A stretch of DNA of 64,000 nt from Poecilobothrus nobilitatus (GCA_947095535.1 OX352774.1:215190965-215254964), one strand, 5' to 3'; counted from the stretch's first letter, positions 17,365 through 31,377 are shown. Translations and numbers: made by a program. The notes: a model not told the origin generated them from the letters alone.

Positions 17365-20300
17365 GTAAACGTACAATAAGAAAAGAAGTTACCCAAATTA
17401 TTAAAAGTTGTTAGTTGTTTTTGTACTAAAAGAAACCCGTTAAACTTTTTGATTAAATTTGTTTTTTTTTTCTTGTTTGTTGTTTTTATACAATTTTTTT
17501 TTGTTTTATTTTATAGTCTAGAATATTCAAAGTTATCTAATCTTTAATTCTCCTCAGCTACATAGTACTTGATAGTACCTACATATATATATGTACATAT
17601 TATATGCATATAAATGTATGTATATATTAACACAAGAAACAATAGAATATTTGTTATGATAAAAAAAAAAACAAAATTCTCAAGCCTATGGATTTTGGAA
17701 TAAAAAAAAACTTTGACAGTTGACCAGGCCGTCACATGCTTCGAATATTAGCAAATATTAGGCAATGTACTTACCCATTCATACGGTATTGAAACATACA
17801 TATATATGTATATCAATTATTTTTTTTAAATATATGAATATATGTGTGTACATATGTAAGTATGTATCTACATTGTATTGTAAATATAAATTACTATCAT
17901 TTAACAAAATCATACGTAACATAACGTATAAATGCCCTATAGGTACAATATGACAATTTTTATCTAATTTGATTGTGGGTTTTAAACCTTATTTTATTGT
18001 ATGTGTTAGTTTTATTTAAATCAACTGATTAAAGTACATTGCCATGACTAAACAACAATACAAATAAATTAATTTATGTAACTTCTTATAGCTAGTATAA
18101 CATCGGATTCTTGAAAAAGAAGATAAGCAATTTTAAAATATTTAAGCAAATGTAAGTAACTAATAACTACATACATATGTACATGTATTATTATGTACGT
18201 AGGTACTGTATGTACATATGTTAATGGCAACTATTTTTTCAAATTGAAATTTGGCTAAAAAAATCACTAAAAAATTTCATTAACGAAAATGAACAAATGA
18301 AAAAATTGTCATCATATTATGTAAGCATGTAGTATGCGATTATGCGAATGTTCTAAATCTAAAATCTAAATGCTTAAATAGTTGTCACTAATTTATATTA
18401 TATTATTGTACATACATACATACATATGTATTTAAATAAGTAATAACATATGATGTACATATATACATATGTATAAACTTTTTGGGTAATAAAAAATTAT
18501 GAATTCCATTGATTTAACATTTTTAATATTAATTTTAATCCTTAAAAAGAAAAAATAAAAGGTTAAAATCATTATGAGGTAATAAATTTCAATTATCAAA
18601 AATTAAACTCATAAAGTATTGCCAAAAACTTGAGATTGAAAATTTTTAGTAAAAAATTAATGAAAATAAAAAAAAAAACAGACAAGTCTTAAATTCATTG
18701 ATTTTTCATTAAATAACCAAAAAAATTTCTAGAAAATTCAATACATACATTAATGTACTTACATATATGTATATACATAATGTATTGTATGTACATACTA
18801 CATACATTCATATATGATGTATGAAGTATGTACATTATTATTTTTTTTAAATTAGTTAAAAAAATTTTGCCAAATTTTTAAGTCAAAAAAATCCAAAAAG
18901 AAAATAAAAAAAAAAAACAGAAAATAAAAATATTAACCGCTGCTTTAAAAGCCGGCATTCACCATATCATTATTTATTATTATTTATTTATTAAATAAAA
19001 TTACACTACACACCATATTTACAAATACACCATAGTTATTTTTTATTTCTCATTTATATTTTGTGTATTTTATAATCACCACAGTTGTATCTTTTTTATT
19101 ATTTTCTATTTTTATTTCTTTTTTATTTTTGCTTGTTTTTGTTTTTATGATGAATTCTTTTTCAGATACAAAATCCATTACCATATATGGTCATTCCAGT
19201 TTTAAAATCGAGCTTTGAATATTTCAAAAAACATACAATTACAAACACAAATAAACAGGAAAAAAAAAAGAAATAAAACGAAAATGTTGGTAATTTTATG
19301 AGTGTATTTGTGTATGTTAAATTGTTAAGCTATAAAATGTTGAATTGAATGTCGTAACATTGTACTCATGTACAATTAGTTGTATATCAGAAAATGCTTT
19401 GTACGTGATATGTTAACTAATATGTATGTATGTATATGGTTATGTACAAGATAATATAATATAAGTAACTATAAAAATATTGTATAAATATATATACATA
19501 CATATATATATATAGAAATTGAATATTGAAGTTCATACTTCATATGTACATAAATTTTTTTTTTTCTTTAAAATACATATACATTTGTGAAAATTTGTTG
19601 GACTGCTGTTTAATGCTGTGGTGTAAAATAGCATTCATTTATTTACAATTATATAAATTATTTTCGCTTTTTGTATTTGTATGGGTTTGTTTTGTGTGAC
19701 AGAAAAAGAGCAATCAAGAATTTATTGGTGTAGTAAAGTAAGTATAAAATAAAAGTATAGTAGGTACAATAGTAGATAGATAGATGGAAATAGAATTGAA
19801 TTGACTCGAAAACAAACAAACAAACAAAGTAAAAAGTCATACATAAACTACTCTTAAGTCTAAATTAAGAGTGCTGAAAAACCACCTAGTAGTAGATAGA
19901 TAAATATTGAATATACATATAACATATATATTTATATATCTGCATATACAAGGCTAGGCTATGAAGATTATTTTATGTTTATACATACATATATATGTAT
20001 ATTTTTACACAGTAGTGTGAAGAGTATAAATATATAATAGAAAATTTTGTATTAAAATTGTATATCTACATAATATAAGTATTAAATATATAATTTATTT
20101 TAAGAATAACTAGATATGAATGTGATATGTACTAACTAAATTATAAAAAAAGGAGAAATAAAAAAAAAAATAGAAATGTATATAGAAGTTAAAATAGAAA
20201 ATATAGTAAAAGGAAAAAAAAATATCTGTATGAAAAACCATAAAAGAATTACAAACACAAAGAAAATAGAAAATTGTACCAACAAAAATATACAGAAAAT

Positions 20301-21727
20301 ATTTATAAATAAGAAAAATATGTAATATAAGATATTAATAAAATAAAATAATAGTAGGTAATAGGAAAAAAAAAAACAAAAAAAGTAAAGAGGATGTATG
20401 AAATGAATGGTTCATAGATAATAATATAAATATATATGTAATAATATTAATATATGTATAAAAATAGTGTTAATATGTAAATTAATATAGATGCAGGTAC
20501 ATACATAGGCACATATGAATATATAATTATTGTATAGTATCAAACTGTATATTATGTATCATCTGTATAGTTAGTTAGAATGTAATATAGAAAAAAATAT
20601 TTTTTATAGGTTAAATAGAGCGCTAGAAGATATTTAAGAAAAAATATATCTACATACATATCTATTATGTACATGGTATTATTATTAAGTAGATATGTAC
20701 ATATTTAGAAAAGAAAATAGAAAATGTAGATATTTTCTATTGTCAATATAATTTATATGTTTTTTATAGTTTTTCTTTCTATTTTTTATTGTTATTTTTC
20801 TTTATTGTTTTTATACTTTTTCTTGATAATCTTTTCTTTTTTTTTTCTCTACTGCTGCAGTATTGCCATAGTAATTTAAGATGAATGGTTTCTCTATGAT
20901 GAAAAGAGAATTAAAAAAAGAAAAAAATGTTTAAAACCCCTTCAAAAAATTAATTATAATTTGGACTTTTACATTTTCACAAAAACAAAAAAAAAAAAAG
21001 GAAAAACTCTTTCATATTAAAGAGATTAAAATGAAAAAAAAAAATAAATATATAGGTACATAGATACGTACATACCTACGTACATATATTTATAAAAACA
21101 GACTAACCTGATGGAAAATGCAAATATGTATATGAACTTAGGTATGTACATACATACATATTACGCGAACAAATTGATTTATGTATGTATATACATACAT
21201 ACATCCTTTATGAAAATATTCTGGAGCCTAGCTAGAACTAAATTATTATCCTTGATTCAATAGTTAAATTTTTATGTAAAAAAAAAAAAATAGATCTTAA
21301 GTACCTAGTATGACAAAAAACAAAAAAATAGATCTTAAGTATTTTTTTTTATAGAATAAAAGTAATTTTTTATGTACAGTGAAATCTAAATTTAAATAAT
21401 CTTTTCATAAAATGAACTATCAAAATAAAAAGAATGAATTCAATAAGAAATAGAATTGGTATGGTACCTATACATATATATGTACGTAGAATGTAGATAT
21501 GGATTATAACTTCGCTGATTTAAAGATAAAAAAATTTGAAAACTAAAAATTTACTTTTTATCAACATAACATTACAAATTATTTACAAACAGAAACATTA
21601 TTTACAAATTAAGAAGACCTTTATATCACTGTAGTTTTATGAATTTAATAAGATAAAAGTTTTTTAAAGCTAACTGGCAAAAACATAAACGTTGAAAATT
21701 CAAAACAAGACATCTATCTATTCTACC
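17365..21727. other. Low-complexity AT-rich DNA, no gene seen
   Basis: TATG/CATA microsatellites are dense (17580-17620, 17800-17860, 18160-18220, 18405-18475, 18740-18835, 19490-19515, 21055-21200). The + strand is purine-rich from about 19730 to 20620. ORFs are short and low complexity. No RNA gene was recognised. Confidence 0.5.
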
Positions 21728-22001
21728 TATGGATATATTAAGTAATAGATGAAAAGTTAGATATAATAGTCGTTTCTTTTCTTCTTATGTATTTTCCTAT
21801 CTTAAGGTATTCAGTCAAAATAATACATATGCAGTTTATAATATGTATACAAATGTTCCCTCCGAACATTTCCTTTTAGGAACCTATTTTTGAGGAAACT
21901 AAAGCAATACATAAGCACGGTTCACTCAGTTGTTTCTCAAAATTGGCTGAAAATATTTTCTTCACTGCCTATCTATTAGTTAATAGATATATATATGATC
22001 T
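21728..22001. mobile_element. MITE-like TIR element, copy 2 (relative of 91-566)
   Basis: Aligned to the reverse complement of copy 1, 21728-21820 matches 480-566 closely, and 21865-21990 matches 95-215 closely (shared blocks include CAGTTGTTTCTCAAAATTGG and GAAAATATTTTCTTCACTGC). The order of the blocks is preserved. The two copies differ mainly in the middle, about 45 bp here against about 260 bp in copy 1. The right terminal repeat is expanded by a TA run, and no clear target duplication is visible. Confidence 0.68.
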
Positions 22002-23612
22002 ATACACAATCAAATCTAACTCAAGTTTGTCAATTAAATTTATAATCTCTAATGTCCTTGAGTACATATTACATACTTACATACATACCTTCATGCATAA
22101 ATAAACCATAAATTGTATGGTTTCAATCATATTTAATTTTAGTTCAATTATAAATAAAGTTTGACTGTTCGTAAATTGTAGACATTTTTATAATAAAATT
22201 CTGGATCTTCTAAAATTCTTCTTCTGATGTACATAATATATATGTATGTATGTATCAATTACAAAATCGCATTTATACCGTGGTTAGATTAAATTTTTTT
22301 TGCCAAGTCAAAAAATAAAAAAATATGTAATATGTTATATCATACTTAAAGACATGACTCTTTAATGATCATATTAATAGTATACATATTGCATACATAC
22401 ATTATGTACCCACTTCAGAATTTGAAAGATTTAATTTATAACAGTTTATACAATAAGTACCTTATCTACATTGTATGATTGTATGCTGTAAAAACCTAAT
22501 TTTCATTTTATTTTAGAATAAATTTAAGGCAAGTTTTTTTTTTCTGATTTAGATTTTTGACCCGGATTGTAACTTCTTATAACTAATCAAGTGTTAATCA
22601 TATTCATTTTACTTTAAAAAAATGTCCATAATATTAGTAAGTAAGTATATATGTCTATTTTCTTATGTATCAATACGTATATAGTATATACACATAGTAC
22701 TCGTATATAAATTATTTATAATTCCTACTTGAAAGTAGCATCAATTCAAAATGAAAAGAAAAAGAGACATATTTGAAAAGGAAATGTTTGAAATATAATG
22801 AAAAACACCATTTATGACACAAAAAAAAAAAAAAATTGCCATATTAAGATGTAAAATTTACCAAAAAACTAATAATGAAAGGTGCTTAATTAACATTATT
22901 TATTTATTTGTATGTTGTATTTTATTTATGTATACATATATAAAATGTATTAAATATGTACATATTTTTATATATAAGATATAATATAGATTAATTTAGA
23001 AAATGTCAGAATCATATAAACCGGCTATAAATACTTATTTTTTATTGTTTTTAACAATTTATTAGATACATGTGCATACACAAGTGACAAGTGTATATAC
23101 AATATTCCATACATAAATATATATATATATATTTATTATTTATATATATATATATATATTTATTATTTATATAAGTATGTATCTTATAAAAATGAGTATA
23201 ATTTTTTCTATTTTTGGTGAATTTATTTCCCCACTTTTTTTATTATATATACATTTGTACTGGGATGCAAGATATATTTTGAGTGCAGAAGTCCTTAAAA
23301 AAATTTTCCAAATACATACATATAAAAAATTTTCAATTTAGAAACCAAAAAGCTTTTGTAAAAAAATATCCTTTTTTGTAAATTTTCCATTTCTAATACT
23401 GTATTAATTTCTAGGGTTGTACAATTTATGGGCAATATGTTGTCAGTTAATTGTAAATATATATACTTACATAGGTCATACAGAAAAATATGTTTATTGT
23501 ACATATAAAATTCAATATATAAGTTCTAAAATGATTACACGATAACACTATTTCATTTTCAAAATTTGATTGTTAATTTGTGGTTAAATTGAATTTAAAA
23601 GAAAATGAATAT
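22002..23612. other. AT-rich DNA, microsatellites only
   Basis: It contains TA dinucleotide runs (23115-23175) and TATG tracts. No gene, RNA or structured element was recognised. Confidence 0.5.
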
Positions 23613-23826
23613 ACCGTTATTTTTTTTTTAGTATATCCGCCTGCCACATAAATGTGACAAGGAAATTACACAGCCTTTCCTTTTCAGGTGTGGCTATAAA
23701 TGTTGTAAGAGGGAATTATTCTTACGACATGTGTGGGATTCGAACCCACACTATCTCGGTATTTATAAAGAATTTAATAGGCTCTTACCAACTAGGCCAC
23801 CGAGGCCCCATATACGCACCGTTATT
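23613..23826 (-). mobile_element. tRNA-derived SINE, copy 1, with target-site duplication
   Basis: On the - strand from 23817 the element begins GGGGCCTCGG. It then has an A box (TGGCCTAGTTGG) and a perfect B box (GGTTCGAATCC) inside a TGTGGG/CCCACA T-arm. A body of about 100 bp follows and ends ...TGTGGCAGGCGG with an A-rich tail (T run at about 23622-23630 on +). Direct repeats ACCGTTATT at 23613-23621 and 23818-23826 flank it, as expected for LINE-driven insertion. The anticodon arm is degenerate, so it is not a working tRNA. The 106-aa ORF across it is a shadow. Confidence 0.85.
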
Positions 23827-24009
23827 ATTCCTGAATTTGCTACAATTTAACATAATTTCACAGTTTGAAAAACGTACTTTAATCCGTTACTTTATTGGGT
23901 ATTTAAAATTTCAACTTTATAGTCTAATTAGTTCCAAAAAATCTTATAGAAATACGGCCAAAAGTTTTGTATGACAGCTAATCAAAAATATGGTTCTAAT
24001 AGTTGAAAA

Positions 24010-24370
24010 ACTTCAGAAAAGTGCTTGTACGGTGACATAACTTTTCCATTTTAATTTGTAATTCATAATAGCTTTTAAAATGTGTAAAATGGATGCAGAA
24101 ATTTGAATGATGATCCTATACATGATTTGGTTATGATCCGATCTGAACAAAAAACATTTTATATCAAAATTATTTTGAGTGAATTTTATAAACTCGAACT
24201 TATTTAGTTTTTGAATTATCGTTGAGTTACCGTAGTGACAGATAGACGAATGAACTAACAAATACACAATGCTAAAACCATAATACACTTGAATTTATAT
24301 ATGTATCATGCTTGATTCTATGTGCGTTACAAACGGAGGGTACAATTTTATTATACCCGTAAATTATCGT
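24010..24370 (-). mobile_element. Diverged, truncated relative of the 30309-31377 element
   Basis: Read on the - strand from about 24365 it has a GGGTATAATAAA-type terminus, then a TTTGTAAC block and a TTCGTCTATCTGTC stretch. The motif CGATAATTCAAAAACTAA follows. These occur in the same order as GGGTATATTAAC, TTTGTAACCACC, GTCCGTCC and CGATAACTCAAAAACTAA in the 30.3-kb element. The similarity is patchy, indicating an old copy. Confidence 0.5.
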
Positions 24371-24400
24371 TCGTACATGTATGTATTTTTTATTATTTTT

Positions 24401-24455
24401 AAAATTTTAATCTATACATAATTTACATAATTTTAAAAATTATAGATTAAAATTT
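24401..24455. repeat. Hairpin with about 15-bp stem
   Basis: AAATTTTAATCTATA (to 24416) is the reverse complement of TATAGATTAAAATTT at 24441-24455, with a loop of about 24 bases. It is all A/T-rich. It could extrude as a cruciform or be the core of a decayed foldback element. Confidence 0.45.
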
Positions 24456-25845
24456 CCGTACATAATGAAATATATGTATGCATACACACTTATGTATGTA
24501 TTTTTTTTTGGTTGGAAAATTCATGATAGGTAGTTTAAGTAGGTGTAAGTTCTTTAAAGGGCATTTTGTCTATCAAAAACTGTATAAATTAACATGTTTT
24601 TTTTCATAATCTCTTTAAACAAACACAAATGTATGTATATTTTATAAGCTCATAACATGTTTTTCGTCGCAATAAAAGGAAAATAAATAAATGTACATAC
24701 TACATACAGCAAAATTTTTAAAAAAGATTACTTTACATATGCATACTTTTAGGTTAGATTTGCAGGATATGAATATAAAAATTTATATTAGGATATACGT
24801 ACATACATGAGTAATTATTTTTGTTATTACAATTTTTTTTTTCTTTTATATTAAAATTAGTTTTTAATTAAGTCTTGAATAAAACAAATTGATTTGGTTC
24901 TTATAAAAAGAAAATAAACAAAATAATATTTTGAATAAATAAGTCATACATACATATATTATTATGTAATTAATTATTTAGATAATTTAAGTTTGTTTCG
25001 TTATTGTTATTATTTATTGCTATCTTAACGGGTAAATTAAAGCGATCTATACTATTTATCTTGACCTATACAAAAATTTTGACACTCTTTCCAAAGGATC
25101 GTTAGTCGTTCCATAACTCTGTGCCAGTCAACCATACATATATTTTTAATAAAGACGAGATAATTATTCTTTAATTAAAATATTTAAATGTTTCTTCATA
25201 ATCCCGTTCTCTTTATATCTTTTTCACTTCTTGCTTACATTCCTTCTCCTCTTAAAACTTGGGTAAATTCATAATCAATTATTTTAAACTTAAGAGTTAA
25301 GAAAGAAATTTATAAGAATTTGATTATTTATCGTTTTGAAAAAACTGGAATAAAAAAAAAAGTTAAAAAATACAAAATACATTATAGATATACATATATT
25401 TATTACTACAAAAAAAAAAAGAAAACATTAAAAATGGAAGAAAACTTGCAACCAGTTTTAATGAGCATTCTCATTTTTATTTGAAAAAGTGATACAAAAT
25501 TAGCCGTAAAAGATAATAAAAATTTAATAAAAACAAAAAAAAAAAAAAAATAATGATATACCATATGTAGAATTTTAATCTACAAAACGGTAGATTTCAG
25601 GGTCCACTTATGAAGAATCTTTATTTGGTTATCAAAAAAAAGAAAAAAAAAACAAACTAAAAAATTATGAAAACTAACACATTTAAATACATTCATATAT
25701 AATATTGTATGTTTGGATGTATGTAATATTTTATGAAGTTTTGGTTGATTGATTGAAAACCCAAAAACGCATAAAATTATGCATTGAATTCAGAAACGGA
25801 TGAAGATTTTATTTTTTTCTACTTATTTTCTTTGTATGTTTGTTT

Positions 25846-25878
<33 letters not shown>

Positions 25879-26841
25879 TGTTATTGTTATTATATTTATT
25901 TAATTACAATTTTTATAGCTTTATATGTACATAATTTTAAAATATTTTTGTTTTTAAATTTTAAAATCAAACGCAAGTTGTTTTTTTCTGTTTTTTTTTT
26001 TTAAAACAAAAGTTAAAATATTTCAATTGGGATGAATTGTATTGAATTATAATGTTTGTACGTGTAGTATGGTAAAGTATATCCCAAAATGTACATTTAT
26101 ACATATGTATGTATGTATGTAATGTATGTATTTCAAAAAGGTGAGGTTCATAACAAAAATAAAAAACACAAATTCCATTCTTATGGGACTAGGAGTTATT
26201 AGTTAACTCTTTTTTTGGTAATTTTATGAATTGAAATGAATCGTATCTTAGAGATATTATGCCTATTGAAAGTAAAATAAAAAAAAAAAAAAAATTTAAG
26301 CGCATAGAAATACAAAAAAAAAAAAAAAAACAAATTGGTTTTGTAGAGCAGAATATGATGACTGAGTACATATATGAGTATTGAGTTGTTTATAAGGTTA
26401 TAATAAATAAAAATATTTATTTAAAATTAAATGATCTGTAACATTATTTTATATATGTATGTATGTATGTATGTACATACAAATTAAATGCATTTTATAA
26501 ACTTTATGGGTTATAATATACTTAGTGCATACAGTATATATTTATGCATATAAATATATATGTATGTATAGTAGTTAAAATTGTGTTACAAAAAGAAAAA
26601 AATGTGAAAACTTTATTTTTTGATATATCAGAGTGCTTTTATTAAGTACCTACTTAATTAATGAATTATATTTATGTACTTATATGAAAACGTAAGACCT
26701 ACTTGTAGAACTTAGAATTTCGTTCTGCCATCATTTACCTTTATTTTGCAAGAAAGAAAATTTTACTTAAACAAAAATTTTATTTTCTTTAAAGCTATAG
26801 CAGGCTGTCTATAATATATCATTTTACTCATTAGTTATTAC
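24456..26841. other. AT-rich DNA, no gene recognised
   Basis: There is a long T run at 25849-25876, and TATG microsatellites at 26100-26130 and 26455-26480. The 25020-25250 segment has more complex sequence but no ORF or known motif. Confidence 0.45.
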
Positions 26842-27006
26842 GGTTTGTGTTGCTTTTACACGAAAAGAGTAATTAAGAGTAGTTGGAAGTAGTTGATAAA
26901 TGGAACGTTAATTTAATATAACCGTATTGATTACAACTATCGCTATTCTTTTTCAAAGAATGGTATAGAAAAAAGTAGTTTACTCTGTAAAAGAACCGCA
27001 AAAACT
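26842..27006. mobile_element. Possible short foldback MITE
   Basis: The left arm GGTTTGTGTTGCTTTTACAC...AGAGTA resembles the reverse complement of the right arm, GTTTTTGCGGTTCTTTTACA then GAGTA. About 24 of 30 bases are shared with one 4-base gap. It is about 165 bp with no ORF and no clear target duplication. Confidence 0.4.
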
Positions 27007-27365
27007 AAATTCATATACCTATGTACCTATTGTATTATTAATTAACCGACAGTGTGCATATTCAAATCTCACACAGGTTGTAAATGAGCCCGCAACTATG
27101 AACATAGAGTTTAGTGATAATTGATGAGTCAGCAGTTTGAAAAAACAAACGATTAAGATTTTATTAAAGATGCACGCTTTTATATTATAAATATTTATAT
27201 GGACATAATTTTATTATTGTATTAAAATTTAGGATTATATACAAAATATACATACATATATGTTTGTAGTATGTACCTATGTAAGGACCTACTTATGACC
27301 TACATAGATTTAAAAAAAAAATGCCATAAAAAATTTAGTAATTACTAATAATAATAATAGTAATA

Positions 27366-27680
27366 ATAATATAGCTGCTACAGTGCAGCTATCTTTGGTT
27401 ATACCATGCAGGAAGGTGTTATATAGGCAATATATATTACTGCACATTATAATCCACTGATGACCCTGACTATGTAGTAAAATAATAATAATATTAATAA
27501 GTAATACTAATATTAATAATATAAGCTGCCGCGCAGTAAGAGTGGTGGTGGCATTCATTTCCTATCCGTACTCCCTAGCCAATATACTGCGTTAGCAAGA
27601 AGGGTTTTCATCCCATTATATTGGCTAAAGGGAGAGGTGAATTTAGTCAGCAAGAATCTGACACTATGAATGGGGAATTT
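27366..27680. repeat. Repeat block with two hairpins and AAT runs
   Basis: ATAGCTGC/GCAGCTAT (about 27371-27392) forms an 8-bp stem. Further on, AGCCAATATA (about 27578) pairs with TATATTGGCT (about 27618), both followed outward by CCCT/AGGG. AAT/TAATA simple repeats surround them. The last 70 bp (27611-27680) resemble 56330-56395 (shared words TTATATT.(G/A)CTAAAGGG.GAG and AAGAA.CTGA), so it belongs to a dispersed family of unknown type. Confidence 0.45.
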
Positions 27681-30308
27681 TTGAAAAATTTAATTTTTCT
27701 TCTAAGTTTTGTCTCTAAATAGGTATGTGCATGGAAATGTTTGCATTTTTAACAAATTTGATAATAAAATACAATATTTGTTTAATTCAAGGTTCTGGTA
27801 ATATATTGATATGGTAATAAATCTAAAAGAAATGTTATCAATAATTTTTTATATGTACTTATTCATATTTGAATATTCTGTTGCTTTTTACTTGTAATGT
27901 AATATATATAATGGTAATTCCCCTTTTTATATTCATCAATATAAAGCTGCATATGAAAGTTAATATCAATTAATTTTATTTTACTTTTTAGGAAGTAAAA
28001 AATAAACATAGTTAAATAAAATTGATGATGTAACCTTAAAAAATATAATTTGCATTTTTGAACGCTTAAAAAATTTTAAATTATAAACCAAGATAAAATA
28101 TTGTGCGGTTTAAAAATTTTTAAAATTTATAAATTGAAAATTCCAAAGAAGTATAGGAATAAAAATTTTGTAAATATAAAATAATGAAGGTCAACATTAA
28201 AAAAAAAAGGAAAAAGTTTCATAGTTTATGCAATTAATAATATTTTACATTTTAAATTACATATTTTCTAGTTTTATTTTTAATGTAACATGTAATGTAC
28301 CATAGGTCAAAATGAAAAATCAAATTTAATGATACTAAATAAATCCTTAACACGTTGTGCTCCAATATATGTATGCTTTGCTCTTGCTAATGCTATAATC
28401 TTTCTCTGCAAAAAAAAAAAAATACATTCTCCCAGTTAAGTGTGTAATACCGATGAACCTGAAACAAAATAGCTTTTGCAGTCAAAGTAGTCCAGTTCAG
28501 GTTTCTTTATATGTAGTCATTTCAGTGTGGTTTAAACTACATACATATATATTTGATTAACTGCACATAGATGTTTTGCTATATAGGAAAACAGCTTGAA
28601 AAATTTCATAAATATTTTGAAGATGACTATTTTTGTTTTTACTATACGTTACAACTTATATATGAAAAAAAAAAATTTTTAGGAAGACTAACTAATAAGA
28701 AATAAATTTTATGTGCGGTTAAGTATTAAGGTCTAAGGACAATTAAGGTCTAGGAGGCCTAAGGATAAGGAGACCATTCTAGATCATATTATATAGAAAG
28801 GAAATGTATAGGACTTGCATTTCACATGACTTCAAAATTTAAATGATACAATTTCAGACGTTAGATATTTTATATAATTTATTATAGCTGTTGATATTTC
28901 AAATATTCACTTTCTATAATCAGTTCGCTATATAAATGAGTGATGTTATCGGTTATATTCAATAAATATTCAATGTGTATAATTTAAATGACATATATAT
29001 GATTATGTTTGTAATTAATGGGAATCTAAAGTATAGAAAATATACCATTGATTATAGAAAAAATGAATAACACATATGAAGATTGTATAGATCAAATAAA
29101 TTTTATAAAATATTTAATAAATATTGTTAAAGAAGAAATAAAAGATAACTTTATTTATACCAATATACATATATATTGATAAATAATTAAATAATTTTAA
29201 AATACGTAATTTTTTATTAACATTTATTTAATCAAACAAAAATTTTAATGATTTCCTTTTAATAACAAATAAATAACCAATTTCCTGATTATTTGTTCTT
29301 CAAACAATCACTACATTTATATTTTCTTTATTAGGTTTATATATAATTTCATGTATAAGTGATCTTTTTTTTTTTTTTTACATATTAAACCAAAAATCAA
29401 AAAAAAAACAATTAATTGTTTAATAAATATTTTATTAATTTCGAAAAATTATGGTAACAATACTAGAAATTCTAAATAATTTGTATGATATATGATAATA
29501 CAAAAAAAAAAAAAAAAACTAAAAAAACCAAAGAGAATGTATAAAAATAAATTTTATATACCATATATGGGCATAAAATGTTTAAAAGAGTTTTTTTTTT
29601 TTTTTGTTTTTTTTGAGCTTTCACGTTTACTAAATATAAGGAAAGTATTGTAATTAATAAAAATAATTTAAACAATTTTCGAAAATAATAATTCAACTTT
29701 TTATAAACTAAATCAAAAAATTATTATTTTGTGACCATTGTATAATAATGTTGTATGGTATATAAAAGAAAACTTATTTGATTTTAATATGTGTATATAA
29801 GTTATCAATTATTTACTTATATAAATTATATACATATATATATGTACACTAAAACCAGATTAACGAAAATTATATACAAAAAATAATGGTATATAAGAAA
29901 TTTTTTCATGTTTTCCATTGTGCTGAAAATGTTTTTGTTATTGTTATTATTGTTCCTTTCTTTGTCCTCCTTTTTTACTTTATTTTTTTTTTTCTATACT
30001 TTTTTTTAATTCAATTCTAACGAATGATTCGCTTTTCTAAACGAATTTATTCTATATTAAATTTTATTTTGGTTTCTTTATTTTTCTATATATTTTTTAT
30101 TTTTAATGGTTTTCTATCATTTCTTCCTGCATTTTATTTTACGTAATGCCTGTATAAGTTAATTTTTGATTTTAAAAACTATATTATTAACTACTGGTTT
30201 CAATTCTTATTCATATATTTTATGAAAATGCATTTTGGTAACGTATATACTCGTATAGTTGAATCATTTATCTAAATATTTCCAATCGTTTATCTTCTTA
30301 TTTTTTTT
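27681..30308. other. AT-rich DNA, no gene recognised
   Basis: The stretch is homopolymer-rich, especially from 29360 to 30200 (T-rich). A small AAGGTCTA/AAGGATAAGG repeat cluster lies at 28727-28775. ORFs are low-complexity only. Confidence 0.45.
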
Positions 30309-31377
30309 ATACCCTACACCTAAAGTATAGGGTATATTAACTTTGGTATGGTGTTTGTAACCACCAAAAGGAAGCGAGTTAGATATGGACATGTGTATAT
30401 ATTCTGAATCAGGATCACCTCCTGAGTCGATTTAGCGATGTCCGTCCGTCCGTGCGTCCGTCCGTTTACACGATAACTCAAAAACTAATGAAGCTATCTT
30501 GATGAAATTTATATAGTTGGTTACTAATTACAAGACAAAATCCGTCCATGGGTTCGGATTCTGGAAGCTTCCGAACGAGCCCCAGAGCAAATGAGATTAT
30601 CTCCAAAACCAATAAAGATATAACCTTTACTTTTGGCAGAATGGTGTTCTTTCATGTTTGATTTAGGTCTCTGAAATTTGAGAGGATTTGGTCTTTGGAT
30701 TCGGATTTTGAAAGCTTCCGAACGAGCCTCAGAGCAAATGATATTATCTCCAAATGCAACAAAGATATAACCTTTAAATTAGGCGGAATGGTGTTCCTTC
30801 ATGTTTAATTTATGTTTCTGAAATTTGTGAGAATTTGGTCCATGGGTTCAAATCTTGGAAGCCTTCGGACGAGCCCCAGAGCAAACGAGTATATCTCCAC
30901 AACCAACAAAGATAGAACTTTTATTTTTAGTACAAAGGTGTTCTGTTATGTTTCTTTTTCTGTAAAATTGGAAACTGACATTTGAAAGAATTTGGACCAT
31001 GGGTTTGTATTTTGGAAACTTCCGGACGAGCACAAGAGCAACGAGCATATCTCCAAAACCAACAAAAGTAGAACCTTTAAATTTAGTAGAATGGTGTTCT
31101 GGCAAGTTTTCTTTATGTTCCTGAGATGGATTCGATGAATTGGAGTGGCAATTCGGGTAGCTGACACAAACCTCCCAAGGACTACCAGTCTTCAAAAATG
31201 ATTAAGATAGAAACTTAAAATTTTATACAAGGGTGTCAAGCATATTCCAAGAGGATGCCTCTTTTACGCGTTCTTGAAATTCGAGTTGAATAAGACAGAA
31301 AAGGGAAGAAGTTCAAGCAGCTGCCAAAAACACTTATGGATTTTTAATTTAATTCGAATTATTCAGGTGTAGGGTAT
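30309..31377 (+). mobile_element. TIR element with internal about-150-bp tandem repeats
   Basis: ATACCCTACACCT at 30309-30321 and AGGTGTAGGGTAT at 31365-31377 are perfect 13-bp inverted termini of a 1069-bp unit. The left end also has a nearby GGGTAT partner, forming a terminal hairpin. A GTCCGTCCGTCC tract lies at about 30440-30470. Four imperfect tandem units begin at about 30571, 30718, 30865 and 31022 (147-157 bp spacing), each with CCGAACGAGCCCCAGAGCAA-like starts and TATCTCCAAAACCAA. No transposase is present. The style matches non-autonomous elements common in fly genomes, but the family is not assigned. The ORFs at 30848-31195 on - arise from the tandem units. Confidence 0.75.

Noticed and set aside
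23730..23817. Functional tRNA gene
   Set aside because: A and B boxes are intact, but the anticodon arm does not fold and no acceptor stem closes. The conserved body, tail and target duplication identify a SINE. The same holds for 56560-56639.
23654..23974. ORF with CGIRTHT motif, and the similar ORF at 56433-56663
   Set aside because: Both read antisense through the SINE. The peptide CGIRTHT is the translation of the tRNA B-box region, so the similarity reflects the repeat and not a protein family.
30848..31195. 115-aa and 73-aa ORFs on the - strand
   Set aside because: They fall within the tandem units of the 30309-31377 element. The repetitive peptides (NLKVL/LVLEI-like) arise from unit repetition, and no domain is visible.
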